Source: CAJBIL01 sp044359525
Lineage (GTDB): Bacteria; Pseudomonadota; Gammaproteobacteria; Burkholderiales; Rhodocyclaceae
Direction of reading: 5' to 3'
DNA length: 33,025 nt
Assembly (NCBI GenBank): GCA_044359525.1
Contig: JBIKLY010000030.1
Coordinates: 1-33,025 of the forward strand
A program made the position numbers and the translations under genes. A model generated the notes under the pieces. The model searched no databases. It worked only from the letters and a program-made list of their open reading frames with translations, and was not told the DNA's origin. Below, in pieces: positions 19,325 to 26,482 of the stretch (position 1 is its first letter; every line of letters begins with the position of its first letter).

Positions 19325-19753
19325 ATGAAGATTGATATCGAACGTCTCGGTTTGAAGGAAGTTCCGGTTGATCCGGACACGCTTTTTACTTTTTCAGAGG
19401 GGCTGGCCGGCTTCGAAGACTGCAAGCGCTTCAAGATTTTTCATGAGGAAGGAAAACCGAGCGTTTTCTGGTTGCAATCCATCGATGATACCGAGGTAAT
19501 GTTCCCGATCGTCACTCCTGAAGCGCTTGATATCGAGTACCAGATTGAGCTGTCAGACGCTGATTGCACGCTGATCGCGCTGGACAATATCGAGGATGCG
19601 GCGGTTGCCATCATCGTTTATCGTGATCAGGCAGCGAACGGAAAAATCGCAGCCAATGCCCGTTCCCCCCTGATCCTCAACCTCAAGGCACGCAAAGGGA
19701 TGCAAAAGGTGCTGAGCGAGATCCACCCGACCTTGCTTTATCGCGCCCGCTGA
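19325..19753 (+). CDS. fliW: Flagellar assembly factor FliW
   Basis: FliW binds flagellin and, in other bacteria, antagonises the translational repressor CsrA, coupling flagellin level to its own synthesis. The 142-residue protein shows the family core FSEGLAGFEDCKRFKIF followed by VFWLQSIDDTEVMFPIV and the C-terminal NLKARKG segment. The start ATG 19325 follows AAGGGAG at 7-8 bases. A longer reading from 19253 lacks this site. No csrA, flagellin or other flagellar gene is in the window, so this copy is an orphan within the visible region. Confidence 0.93.
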   Translation: MKIDIERLGLKEVPVDPDTLFTFSEGLAGFEDCKRFKIFHEEGKPSVFWLQSIDDTEVMFPIVTPEALDIEYQIELSDADCTLIALDNIEDAAVAIIVYRDQAANGKIAANARSPLILNLKARKGMQKVLSEIHPTLLYRAR

Positions 19754-19803
19754 TATTTGGCATCCGGGATGGCCCGAGGGCCTTCCTTGTCGTTTGGCCT
19801 GGT

Positions 19804-20331
19804 TCAGGCTTCGAGTATTTCCAGGTCGCGTACGTAGCGTTGCCAGTTTGCGACATAGCTCGCTGCGCTCAAGCCCAGGCGGGCGACTTCCTCGTCATTC
19901 AACTCGCGCGCTACCTTGCCCGGTGAGCCGATAATGAGCGAACGGTCGGGGTAGTGCTTGCCTTCCGGGATCAGCGTGTTGGCGCCGACGATGCAGTTTG
20001 CGCCGATCACCGCGCGGTTGAGCACGACTGAGCCGATGCCGATCAGCGAACCGTTGCCGACCGTGCAACCATGCAGCATGACGAGGTGGCCAACCGTCAC
20101 GTTGCGTCCGATGTTCAGCGGAACGCCTTCGTCGGCATGTAGTACTGATCCATCCTGGATGTTGCTGTTCTCGCCGATGCTGATCGGGTCGTTGTCGCCA
20201 CGGGCCGTGACGTTCCACCAGATCGAGGCATTACGGGCCAGACGCACGTCGCCGATCACCGACGCGTTGGGAGCGACCCAGCTTTCGCTGTTGATTTGCG
20301 GAGATTTTTCGCCGAGTTTGAAGAAGGGCAT
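19804..20331 (-). CDS. Gamma-carbonic-anhydrase-family hexapeptide-repeat protein (YrdA-like)
   Basis: A left-handed beta-helix protein of 175 residues from the gamma-carbonic-anhydrase/YrdA/PaaY family. Hexapeptide repeats run from about residue 19 to 130. The three metal-binding histidines are present at His65 (SVLH), His82 and His87 (GHLVMLHGC), so a zinc or iron site at the trimer interface is expected. Many members lack measurable carbonic anhydrase activity, and the real substrate is unclear. A C-terminal amphipathic helix (about 145-175) is usual. It is convergent with fliW across 50 bases. A short GGCCC/GGGCC repeat there (about 19773-19784) is too weak to call a terminator. Confidence 0.9.
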   Translation of the reverse strand: MPFFKLGEKSPQINSESWVAPNASVIGDVRLARNASIWWNVTARGDNDPISIGENSNIQDGSVLHADEGVPLNIGRNVTVGHLVMLHGCTVGNGSLIGIGSVVLNRAVIGANCIVGANTLIPEGKHYPDRSLIIGSPGKVARELNDEEVARLGLSAASYVANWQRYVRDLEILEA

Positions 20332-20403
20332 GCGCTGCTTTCTATTTTTGGATGATTCGTTTTTTCTGAATCAGTCCGCTCGGCAGGCAGACCACTTGCA
20401 GGA

Positions 20404-20769
20404 CTAGCGCCGGATGCCGCCTTCTGTCAGCGTAAACCATTGTGGGTTCAGGCCGGCCAGCGGGCCGCGCAGGGCGTCAAGTTCAGCCGCCGGGCCGTGT
20501 ACCTCGAGACGTGTGATGCTGGCGATTTTCAGGGCTTCCTCTAGCAGTGCGCCGACATTATCGAGGTGCGCCAGCAGCGCTGCTGCATTGTCGTAGCCCT
20601 CGCGGCAATGCGCGGCCTGCCCATCAAATGAAAATGCATAATGCACGCACCCCGGCTCGCTGCGTGTGCGTTCGACGAATTGTCTGCCGAGCGCTTTGAA
20701 CGCCTCCAGTTTGCCATCTGCAACTTCGAAATAGGGCACGAGGGTGCAGCAGGTATCAGGCGTCGACAT
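20404..20769 (-). CDS. ABM-domain (antibiotic biosynthesis monooxygenase-like) protein
   Basis: A 121-residue protein with a ferredoxin-like ABM domain over about residues 8-95: LVPYFEVADGKLEAFKALGR is the first strand-helix unit, SEPGCVHYAFSFDG the typical central segment, and REGYDNAAALLAHLDNVG the partner-binding helix. Members include quinol monooxygenases and haem-degrading enzymes, but many have no known activity, and the residues seen do not settle it. ATG 20769 is preceded by GGAG at 7 bases. The gene has a recognisable promoter with a palindrome (see next entry), so expression is probably controlled by a dedicated regulator. Confidence 0.75.
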   Translation of the reverse strand: MSTPDTCCTLVPYFEVADGKLEAFKALGRQFVERTRSEPGCVHYAFSFDGQAAHCREGYDNAAALLAHLDNVGALLEEALKIASITRLEVHGPAAELDALRGPLAGLNPQWFTLTEGGIRR

Positions 20770-20795
20770 GTCAATCTCCGGTTGAGCGTTGGGGA

Positions 20796-20867
20796 GTCAA
20801 GTTCAGAAAGCAGGCTTTGCTTGACCGAGACTATATTTGGCGTCCAGTGCTGTCAAGCACGCTTGAC
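20796..20867 (-). promoter_or_regulatory. Promoter and putative operator of the ABM gene
   Basis: On the minus strand, a consensus -35 TTGACA (20851-20856), a 15-base spacer and -10 TATAGT (20830-20835) predict a start near 20823. The palindrome GTCAAGC-AC-GCTTGAC (plus-strand reading, 20852-20867) covers the -35. A third GTCAAGC half-site (plus-strand GCTTGAC, 20819-20825) covers the start, and GTCAAG (20796-20801) lies in the leader. The 15-base spacer is short. Confidence 0.5.
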
Positions 20868-22087
20868 TACTGATAGCGCAGCGCCTCGATCGGGTCGAGC
20901 GCTGCTGCCTTGCGTGCCGGGTAAAAGCCGAAGAACACGCCAACGCCCGCCGCCACACCAAAAGCGACGAGTACCGAGCCGCCCGAAATGACGATGACCA
21001 TATCGGTGATCGCGTTGGTCAGCAGTGCGCCGCCGATGCCGAGGGCGAGGCCGATCAGGCAGCCGGCAATCGAAATCATCATGGCTTCGAGGAGAAATTG
21101 CGTGAGGATGTCTTTCTGCCGTGCGCCAATGGCCATGCGGATACCGATTTCGCGCGTTCGTTCGGTGACCGAAACGAGCATGATGTTCATGATGCCGATA
21201 CCGCCAACGAGCAGCGAGACCGAAGCGATGGCGCCGAGCAGCAGCGACATGACGCGCGTCGTTTCGGCGGCAGAGTCGGCGGCGGCGGCCAGGTTGCGTA
21301 TGTAGAAATCGTTGTCCATGCCTTCGCGGATACGGTGCCGCTGGCGGAGCAGGGCGACCACCGATTTCTCGACGATCGGCATCGCCTCGGCTGAGTTGGC
21401 CTGCACCATGACGACGCGCACCGAGCCCTGGAATGGCGTGCCGAACACCTTGCGCTGCGCGGTGGTGAGCGGAATGATCACGGTGTCGTCCTGGTCGCGG
21501 CCGTCGAGGTTTTGCCCCTTGGCGCCGAGCAGGCCGACGATGGTGAATGGGCTTTGCCGGATGCGGATAGTCTTGCCGACCGGGTCTTCGGTACCGAACA
21601 GGTTTTCGGCGGCGGTCTTCCCAATCAGCGCGACGCGGCTGGCCGAACGCACGTCGGATTCGCTAAATGAGTAGCCACTGACAATATTCCACGAGCGCGC
21701 ATCGAGGTAGGACGGGGTGGTGCCGACCACTGTGGTGCTCCAGTTGTTCGGGCCGTAGACCAGTTGCTGCGTTCCCTGGTGTACCGGCGCGGTGGTGGCG
21801 ACACCGTCGAGTTCGGCAATCGCTTCGGCATCGGCGACGTTAAGCGACGGGCCGCCACCGCTGCCGCTGCGCACGCCGGCGGCGCTGGTCGAGCCGGAAA
21901 TGACGATATACAGGTTGCTGCCCATCGTGCTGATGGTTTGTGCGACCGCGTATTGTGCGCCCTGGCCGATGGCCATCATGAGCACCACCGAGCCGACGCC
22001 GATCACCATGCCGAGCATGGTCAGCGCGGTGCGCAGGCGGTTTGCCCCCATCGCGCGCCAGGCTTCACCAAGCATGGCGTTCAGCAT
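20867..22087 (-). CDS. macB: MacB-type ABC transporter permease (FtsX/MacB_PCD)
   Basis: The membrane half of a MacAB-TolC-like exporter. The 406 residues begin with a cytosolic amphipathic segment and TM1 (about 20-42, RTALTMLGMVIGVGSVVLMM), then a periplasmic MacB_PCD domain (about 45-275), then three C-terminal transmembrane helices (about 285-310, 335-360 and 370-395) in the FtsX arrangement. E. coli MacB is a single fused ATPase-permease. Here the two halves are separate genes whose ends overlap by 7 bases (ATGCTGA), so they are translationally coupled. Last gene of the tolC-macA-ATPase-permease operon. The substrate may be a macrolide-like compound, peptide or lipid; the sequence does not decide. 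Confidence 0.93.
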   Translation of the reverse strand: MLNAMLGEAWRAMGANRLRTALTMLGMVIGVGSVVLMMAIGQGAQYAVAQTISTMGSNLYIVISGSTSAAGVRSGSGGGPSLNVADAEAIAELDGVATTAPVHQGTQQLVYGPNNWSTTVVGTTPSYLDARSWNIVSGYSFSESDVRSASRVALIGKTAAENLFGTEDPVGKTIRIRQSPFTIVGLLGAKGQNLDGRDQDDTVIIPLTTAQRKVFGTPFQGSVRVVMVQANSAEAMPIVEKSVVALLRQRHRIREGMDNDFYIRNLAAAADSAAETTRVMSLLLGAIASVSLLVGGIGIMNIMLVSVTERTREIGIRMAIGARQKDILTQFLLEAMMISIAGCLIGLALGIGGALLTNAITDMVIVISGGSVLVAFGVAAGVGVFFGFYPARKAAALDPIEALRYQ

Positions 22088-22800
22088 GTTGCGCTCGCGT
22101 GCGCTTGGGTCGCAAGGTCGCTGACGATGTGGCCGTCGAGAAAGCGCACCTGCCGCCCGGCGTGTGCCGCGATGTCGTTTTCGTGGGTGACGAGAACGAT
22201 GGTGATGCCTTCCTGATTCAGTGTTTCAAAGAGCGCCATGATTTCTTCGCTGGTCTGGCTGTCGAGGTTGCCGGTCGGCTCGTCGGCAAGGATCAGTTGC
22301 GGCGAATTGACCAGTGCGCGGGCGATGGCGACGCGTTGTTGCTGGCCGCCGGAAATCCGGCTGGGCAGCGACTTGGCGTAATTGCCGAGGCCGACCCTGG
22401 CGAGCATTTCGCGCGCCTTGGCCTGGCGCACTTCGCGCTCGATGCCGGAATAGACCAGTGGCAGCGCGACATTGTCTTCAAGGCTCATTCTGGGCAGCAG
22501 ATTGAAACCCTGAAAAACAAAGCCGATGGTGCGGTTGCGCAGTACGGCCAGTTCGTCGCTAGCCATGTGTGAGACGTTGCGGTCGACCAGAAAATAGTCG
22601 CCGCTGCTTGGTGTGTCGAGGCAGCCGAGCAGGTTCATGAAGGTCGATTTGCCTGAGCCTGAGGGACCCATGATGGCAACAAATTCACCCCGTGCGATGC
22701 TCAGGTCGACGCCTTTCAGCGCCGGGAAAAGCCCGGCCGCCGTGTTGTAGGATTTACCCAGCCCGGCGACGCGGATGACGGCAGTTGCTGCATCCGGCAT
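22081..22800 (-). CDS. macB: MacB-type ABC transporter ATPase
   Basis: A 239-residue ATPase of the MacB/LolD group, driving mechanotransmission across the periplasm. Walker A is at about 45-52 (GPSGSGKS), Q-loop at 96-98 (FQG), signature SGGQQ at 150-154, Walker B LILADEP at 169-175 and switch His206, all intact. FQGFNLLPRMSLEDNV is typical of this group. Its ATG shares one base with the macA stop (TGATG), and its own stop overlaps the permease start. Split MacB genes like this occur widely. The tightly coupled order supports an equimolar membrane complex. Confidence 0.94.
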   Translation of the reverse strand: MPDAATAVIRVAGLGKSYNTAAGLFPALKGVDLSIARGEFVAIMGPSGSGKSTFMNLLGCLDTPSSGDYFLVDRNVSHMASDELAVLRNRTIGFVFQGFNLLPRMSLEDNVALPLVYSGIEREVRQAKAREMLARVGLGNYAKSLPSRISGGQQQRVAIARALVNSPQLILADEPTGNLDSQTSEEIMALFETLNQEGITIVLVTHENDIAAHAGRQVRFLDGHIVSDLATQAHASATC

Positions 22801-24023
22801 CAGAACATCCTCATTCCTACGCTGCTCGGCTTGCCTGTCGTCGCAGCGCTGTTTTCGCCGACGATGATCCGGTCCGCAGGTTTCAGATCGCCACCAACCA
22901 TCTCGGTGTTGCGATTGTCCGTGATGCCAAGCTGAACAGTAAGCGGTTTGAGTGCGCCGCCATCGATGACATAGACCGTGCCGCTGGCGGTATCACGTTT
23001 TTTACCTTTGCCACCGCCGCCGCTTCCCACGCCCTGGCCGTTCGTGCGCGCCTCGCCGGAGGGCGTTGCGGCTTTGGCCGGGTCGTTCGAGACTTTTCCG
23101 TCGGCCGGTTTGAAGCGCAGCGCCGTGTTCGGTATGAGCAATACGTCCTTGCGACTGTCGACGGCGATATTCACGTAGGCGGTCATGCCGGGCAGCAAAA
23201 TTTGCTCGGGGTTGGAAAGCGAGACGCGGACGTTGTAGGTGACAACGTTTTGCTGGGTGGTCGCGTTCAGGCGGATCTGCTGCACTTCGCCCTGAAAACT
23301 GCGGTTCGGGAAGGCATCGACCGTAAAGCGAACCTTCTGCCCCTGCTTGATGCTGCCGATGTCGGCTTCGGCAAAGCTCGAATCGATGCGCATTTCCGAG
23401 AGGTCCTGCGCGATTTTGATGAGCACCGGTGTTTGCAGGCTGGCGGCGACGGTCTGCCCGAGGTCGACGACACGGTCGACGACGACGCCGGAGACCGGCG
23501 AGCGGATTGTTGTGTAGGCGAGGTTGACCCTGTCCTTGTCCGCCGCAGCCTTTGACTGTGCCAGCTGGGCCTCGCTTGATCTGCGCGCCTGCACGGCCTG
23601 GTCGAGCTCCTGCCGCGAAACGTATTCCTGTTCGAACAGTGCCTTCATGCGCGCTTCGTTGGCCCGCGCAAGGTCAAGCGAGGCCGATACGTTAAGTACA
23701 TTGGCCGCTGTTTGCCGGGCCTGGGCAGAGAGCAGCGAGCTGTCGAGTTCGAGCAGTGGCTGACCTTTCTCCACTTTGTCATTGAAGTCGACGTAGAGTT
23801 TGGTCACCGTGCCGGAAACCTGTGTGCCGACGTTGACCAGCACGACCGGGTTGAGCGTGCCGTTGGCCGAAACCGTCTGTGTCAGATCGCCTTTTTCGAC
23901 GGCTTGAAGTTTGTAACGTTGCTCGGGTGTCTGGGCGGTGTTGTTGTAGTAGAAAACGACACCGCCGGCAACAAGTGCAAGCACCGTGACTGCAAGAGCC
24001 GATGTCTTGAGAGTGAGTTTCAT
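22800..24023 (-). CDS. macA: MacA-type periplasmic adaptor (membrane fusion protein)
   Basis: A 407-residue adaptor linking the MacB pair to the TolC-like channel. An N-terminal membrane anchor (about 7-26) is followed by a biotinyl-lipoyl half (GTQVSGTVTKLYVDF, 66-80), an alpha-helical hairpin (about 95-165), the second lipoyl half (RSPVSGVVVDR, 174-184), a beta-barrel (about 210-300) and a membrane-proximal domain (about 345-400). Residues 309-346 form an unusual Ala-, Gly- and Lys-rich insertion before the last domain. ATG 24023 begins 2 bases after the tolC-like stop. The ribosome-binding site is weak, suggesting translation by re-initiation. Confidence 0.93.
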   Translation of the reverse strand: MKLTLKTSALAVTVLALVAGGVVFYYNNTAQTPEQRYKLQAVEKGDLTQTVSANGTLNPVVLVNVGTQVSGTVTKLYVDFNDKVEKGQPLLELDSSLLSAQARQTAANVLNVSASLDLARANEARMKALFEQEYVSRQELDQAVQARRSSEAQLAQSKAAADKDRVNLAYTTIRSPVSGVVVDRVVDLGQTVAASLQTPVLIKIAQDLSEMRIDSSFAEADIGSIKQGQKVRFTVDAFPNRSFQGEVQQIRLNATTQQNVVTYNVRVSLSNPEQILLPGMTAYVNIAVDSRKDVLLIPNTALRFKPADGKVSNDPAKAATPSGEARTNGQGVGSGGGGKGKKRDTASGTVYVIDGGALKPLTVQLGITDNRNTEMVGGDLKPADRIIVGENSAATTGKPSSVGMRMF

Positions 24024-24025
24024 GG

Positions 24026-25435
24026 TTATTGTTTTCCCGGGGCAGGTGTCTGCAGCAGCCCGCTATCGAGGCTACCGATCGACTGGGCGAGTGTGGCACG
24101 CGTTACATGCCAGTCGAACGTGGCCTGGACGCGTTGTAATCGTGCAGCGGCGAGGGCGGTCTGTGCATTGAGAACTTCGAGAATGTTGCCAACGCCGGCC
24201 TTGTACCGACCGAGTGCCACGCGCTCGGATTGTTCGGCGCTATTCAGCAGGTCAATCGTTGTCCTGATCGTCTGGTTGGCCGTGGCGAGGTTCTGGTAGG
24301 CCTTCCAGACATCCAGTGCGACCTGCAGGCGAACGCGGTCGCGTTGTGCAGCCCGGGCTTCGGCTTGCGCTTCGGCACTGCGCACCTTGTAAGTGGTGGA
24401 AAAGCCCGAAAACAGTGGCAGATTGACGGTGAGTCCGATCGTGTTGCCATGGCTGGCGATGTTGCCGGTTTCCGTCCAGGTCGGCCCCGCGCCGAGCGAC
24501 AAGGTGGGCAGCCCGGCGCTGCGGGTGTAATCGACGTTTGATTGTGCTGCCTTGAACTGCGCTTCGGCGGCTTTCAGATCCGGGCGACGCTGGCGGGCTT
24601 CTTCGATCAGCGCGTCGACATCCTTATCGAACGCCGCGTCCGGTCGTGCTTCTGTAATTTCGGCAAGGCGCAGGGGCTGATTGGCATCAAGGCCCATCAC
24701 GTTGGCCAGCGTGCCAAGTGAATTCCTGACTTCGCCTTCGATCTTGATCCGATTCAAGGTGGTCTGTGACCATGCCGTCTGTGCCTGCAGGCGATCGGCA
24801 GGCGTTCCTGTGCCGACCTTGTAGCGCGCTTCGGCGGCAGAAAAGCTTTCGCGACTGGCTTTCTCCGATTCCTGCGCGGCGGTCAGTGCGGCACGTGTGG
24901 CTTGGGCGGCATAGTAGGACTGTAATGTGGTGAGAAAAAGTGTTTGCACGGTTGAGTCGAGCGTCGCTGAAGCCGCTTCGAGCAATTGCCGGGCGTTTTC
25001 AAGGTTGGCGGCACGTGCGCCGAAGTCGAAGAGCAGCCAGGAGAGCGTCAGTGAAGCGCTGCGTTGTCGGCTGGTATCGGAATTGAGGGATAAGCGGCTA
25101 TTGCTCGCCTTGCCGTCCAGGTTCGGCAGATAGGCTGCCTGCGCGACGCCGACTTGTGCCGCCTGGGCGCGGGCGTTGGCCCAGATTTCCCGGGTCAATG
25201 GGTTGTTGCACAAGGCCAGATCCACGGCATCGATAACCCCGATCAGCGCATCGGTTTGCGGTGGCGTGCAGGGCTCCTCGCTGTTCCTGCTGCGGTAGCC
25301 GGTCAAAGCCGGGCGTGGTGGCGTTGTCGCTGCGGTGTCGAACGGGTCGATTGATCCGACCGCACGAACCTCCGGCGCCAGTGTGAGCAGAACGGCAACG
25401 ATGCCGGAAAATAAAAAGGTGGCGCGGGGGGGCAT
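24026..25435 (-). CDS. TolC-family outer-membrane channel
   Basis: The outer-membrane exit duct of the efflux system. About 469 residues: a signal peptide (to about residue 25, ending VRA), a short variable segment, then two OEP repeats (about 65-255 and 265-455) with the long Ala/Gln/Arg-rich helices and the recurring RYKVGTGTPADRLQAQ and RYKAGVGNILEVLNAQ signatures, one per repeat. I chose ATG 25435 because it opens directly on a signal peptide; a TTG at 25444 is an alternative. Neither has a good ribosome-binding site. First gene of the operon, divergent from yaeQ. Confidence 0.92.
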   Translation of the reverse strand: MPPRATFLFSGIVAVLLTLAPEVRAVGSIDPFDTAATTPPRPALTGYRSRNSEEPCTPPQTDALIGVIDAVDLALCNNPLTREIWANARAQAAQVGVAQAAYLPNLDGKASNSRLSLNSDTSRQRSASLTLSWLLFDFGARAANLENARQLLEAASATLDSTVQTLFLTTLQSYYAAQATRAALTAAQESEKASRESFSAAEARYKVGTGTPADRLQAQTAWSQTTLNRIKIEGEVRNSLGTLANVMGLDANQPLRLAEITEARPDAAFDKDVDALIEEARQRRPDLKAAEAQFKAAQSNVDYTRSAGLPTLSLGAGPTWTETGNIASHGNTIGLTVNLPLFSGFSTTYKVRSAEAQAEARAAQRDRVRLQVALDVWKAYQNLATANQTIRTTIDLLNSAEQSERVALGRYKAGVGNILEVLNAQTALAAARLQRVQATFDWHVTRATLAQSIGSLDSGLLQTPAPGKQ

Positions 25436-25457
25436 GAAAAGCAATCAGGATGTGGTG

Positions 25458-25530
25458 TCAGCAATTTTTCGCTAGTATAGCCAACCTCTTGCTGATCTCA
25501 GGTCTTGCTAACGTTTCTTCCCGTTAGCAA
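25458..25530. promoter_or_regulatory. Divergent tolC/yaeQ control region with four TTGCTRA half-sites
   Basis: For the efflux operon (minus strand) a -10 TATACT is seen at 25474-25479, predicting a start near 25467; no good -35 is visible. Two inverted repeats use the same half-site: TCAGCAA/TTGCTGA (25458-25464 and 25489-25495) flank this -10, and a perfect 9-bp pair TTGCTAACG/CGTTAGCAA (25505-25513 and 25522-25530, 8-base spacer) lies upstream. This arrangement suits a repressor controlling the pump and perhaps yaeQ. Confidence 0.5.
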
Positions 25531-25572
25531 ATATTTCAGGCAATTTTTTTACTGCACAAAGAAACCGGCTCA

Positions 25573-26124
25573 ATGGCGCTCAAGGCAACAATTTTTAAAT
25601 CGGATTTGCAGCTTGCTGATATGGATCGCAACCATTTTGCGAGTTACTCACTGACCCTTGCCCGTCATCCTTCGGAAACGGACGAGCGCCTGATGGTGCG
25701 TCTGCTGGCGTTTGCGCTACACGCAGATGAGCAACTGGTCTTCGCCAAGGGCCTTTCAAGTGATGACGAACCCGACCTGTGGCAAAAAGACCTGACCGGT
25801 GCCATCGATCTCTGGATCGACGTCGGCTTGCCTGACGAGCGCCGGATAAGACGGTCTGCCGGTCGCGCGCGGCGAGTCGTCGTGCTTTGCTACGGTGGGC
25901 GTGCCGCCGAAATCTGGTGGGAACAGAATCGATCGGCGCTGACACGTCTGCAGAACCTGACCGTGATCAAGCTCATCCCGGAGAGTTCGCAGGCGCTGGC
26001 TGGCCTCGCCAGCCGCAATATGAACCTGCAATGCATGATGCAGGATGGCGAGTGCCTGATTACCGGCGAGGGTGATCCGATCCGTCTTGAGCCGATCTAT
26101 CTCTGCCGTTCGACGGTTGGCTAA
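25573..26124 (+). CDS. yaeQ: YaeQ family protein
   Basis: A 183-residue YaeQ homologue, close to the E. coli length of 181. The strongly conserved segments are all present: MALKATIFKSDLQLADMDRN at the start, SLTLARHPSETDERLMVRLL (about 26-45), GLSSDDEPDLWQKD (about 60-73), IDLWIDVGLPDERRIRR (about 78-94), and RAAEIWWEQN (about 110-119). Solved YaeQ structures show a variant of the PD-(D/E)XK nuclease fold, but its cellular role is unsettled. Older links to transcription elongation (RfaH suppression) are not firm. It lies 10 bases before the DUF3301 gene and is probably co-transcribed with it. Confidence 0.95.
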   Translation: MALKATIFKSDLQLADMDRNHFASYSLTLARHPSETDERLMVRLLAFALHADEQLVFAKGLSSDDEPDLWQKDLTGAIDLWIDVGLPDERRIRRSAGRARRVVVLCYGGRAAEIWWEQNRSALTRLQNLTVIKLIPESSQALAGLASRNMNLQCMMQDGECLITGEGDPIRLEPIYLCRSTVG

Positions 26125-26134
26125 GGGCTCGCCA

Positions 26135-26482
26135 ATGATGCCGTGGATGGAAATTTTCGGGCTCAGCGTATTGATGGCTGTCGGCTGGTTCTGGCTCGAC
26201 AGTTTCAAGGCGCGAGAAGCCGGCATGCACGCAGCGCGTGCGGCCTGTGCGGCCGACCAGTTGCTGCTGCTCGACGACACGGTCGCGCTTGGTTCGCTGC
26301 GCCCGGAGCGCGACGCCGCCGGCAGGCTCCGCTTGCGCCGTGTTTATGATTTTGAATACAGCGATACCGGCAATAACCGGCGGCGCGGCAGCGTGACCCT
26401 GCTGGGTGACGAACTGGTAATGCTCTACGTCGGGCCGCGACCGGTAGCCGGGCCGGAGCACGAGCCGACACGGCTCAACTGA
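26135..26482 (+). CDS. DUF3301 family small membrane protein
   Basis: A 115-residue protein with one N-terminal membrane segment (about 5-20, IFGLSVLMAVGWFWLD), then a cytosolic or periplasmic domain with the family features AREAGMHAARAACAADQLLLLDD and RLRRVYDFEYSDTGNNRRRG. Function is unknown. ATG 26135 follows AAGGG at 7 bases; a longer start at 26072 lies inside yaeQ and is not favoured. It follows yaeQ closely. Its stop overlaps the stop of the convergent PilZ-like gene by 8 bases with no terminator between, so transcripts from both sides may interfere. Confidence 0.85.
   Translation: MMPWMEIFGLSVLMAVGWFWLDSFKAREAGMHAARAACAADQLLLLDDTVALGSLRPERDAAGRLRLRRVYDFEYSDTGNNRRRGSVTLLGDELVMLYVGPRPVAGPEHEPTRLN

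Noticed and set aside
22785..23555. A plus-strand open frame of 256 codons opposite macA
   Set aside because: Antisense to conserved adaptor-protein sequence; no initiation signal.
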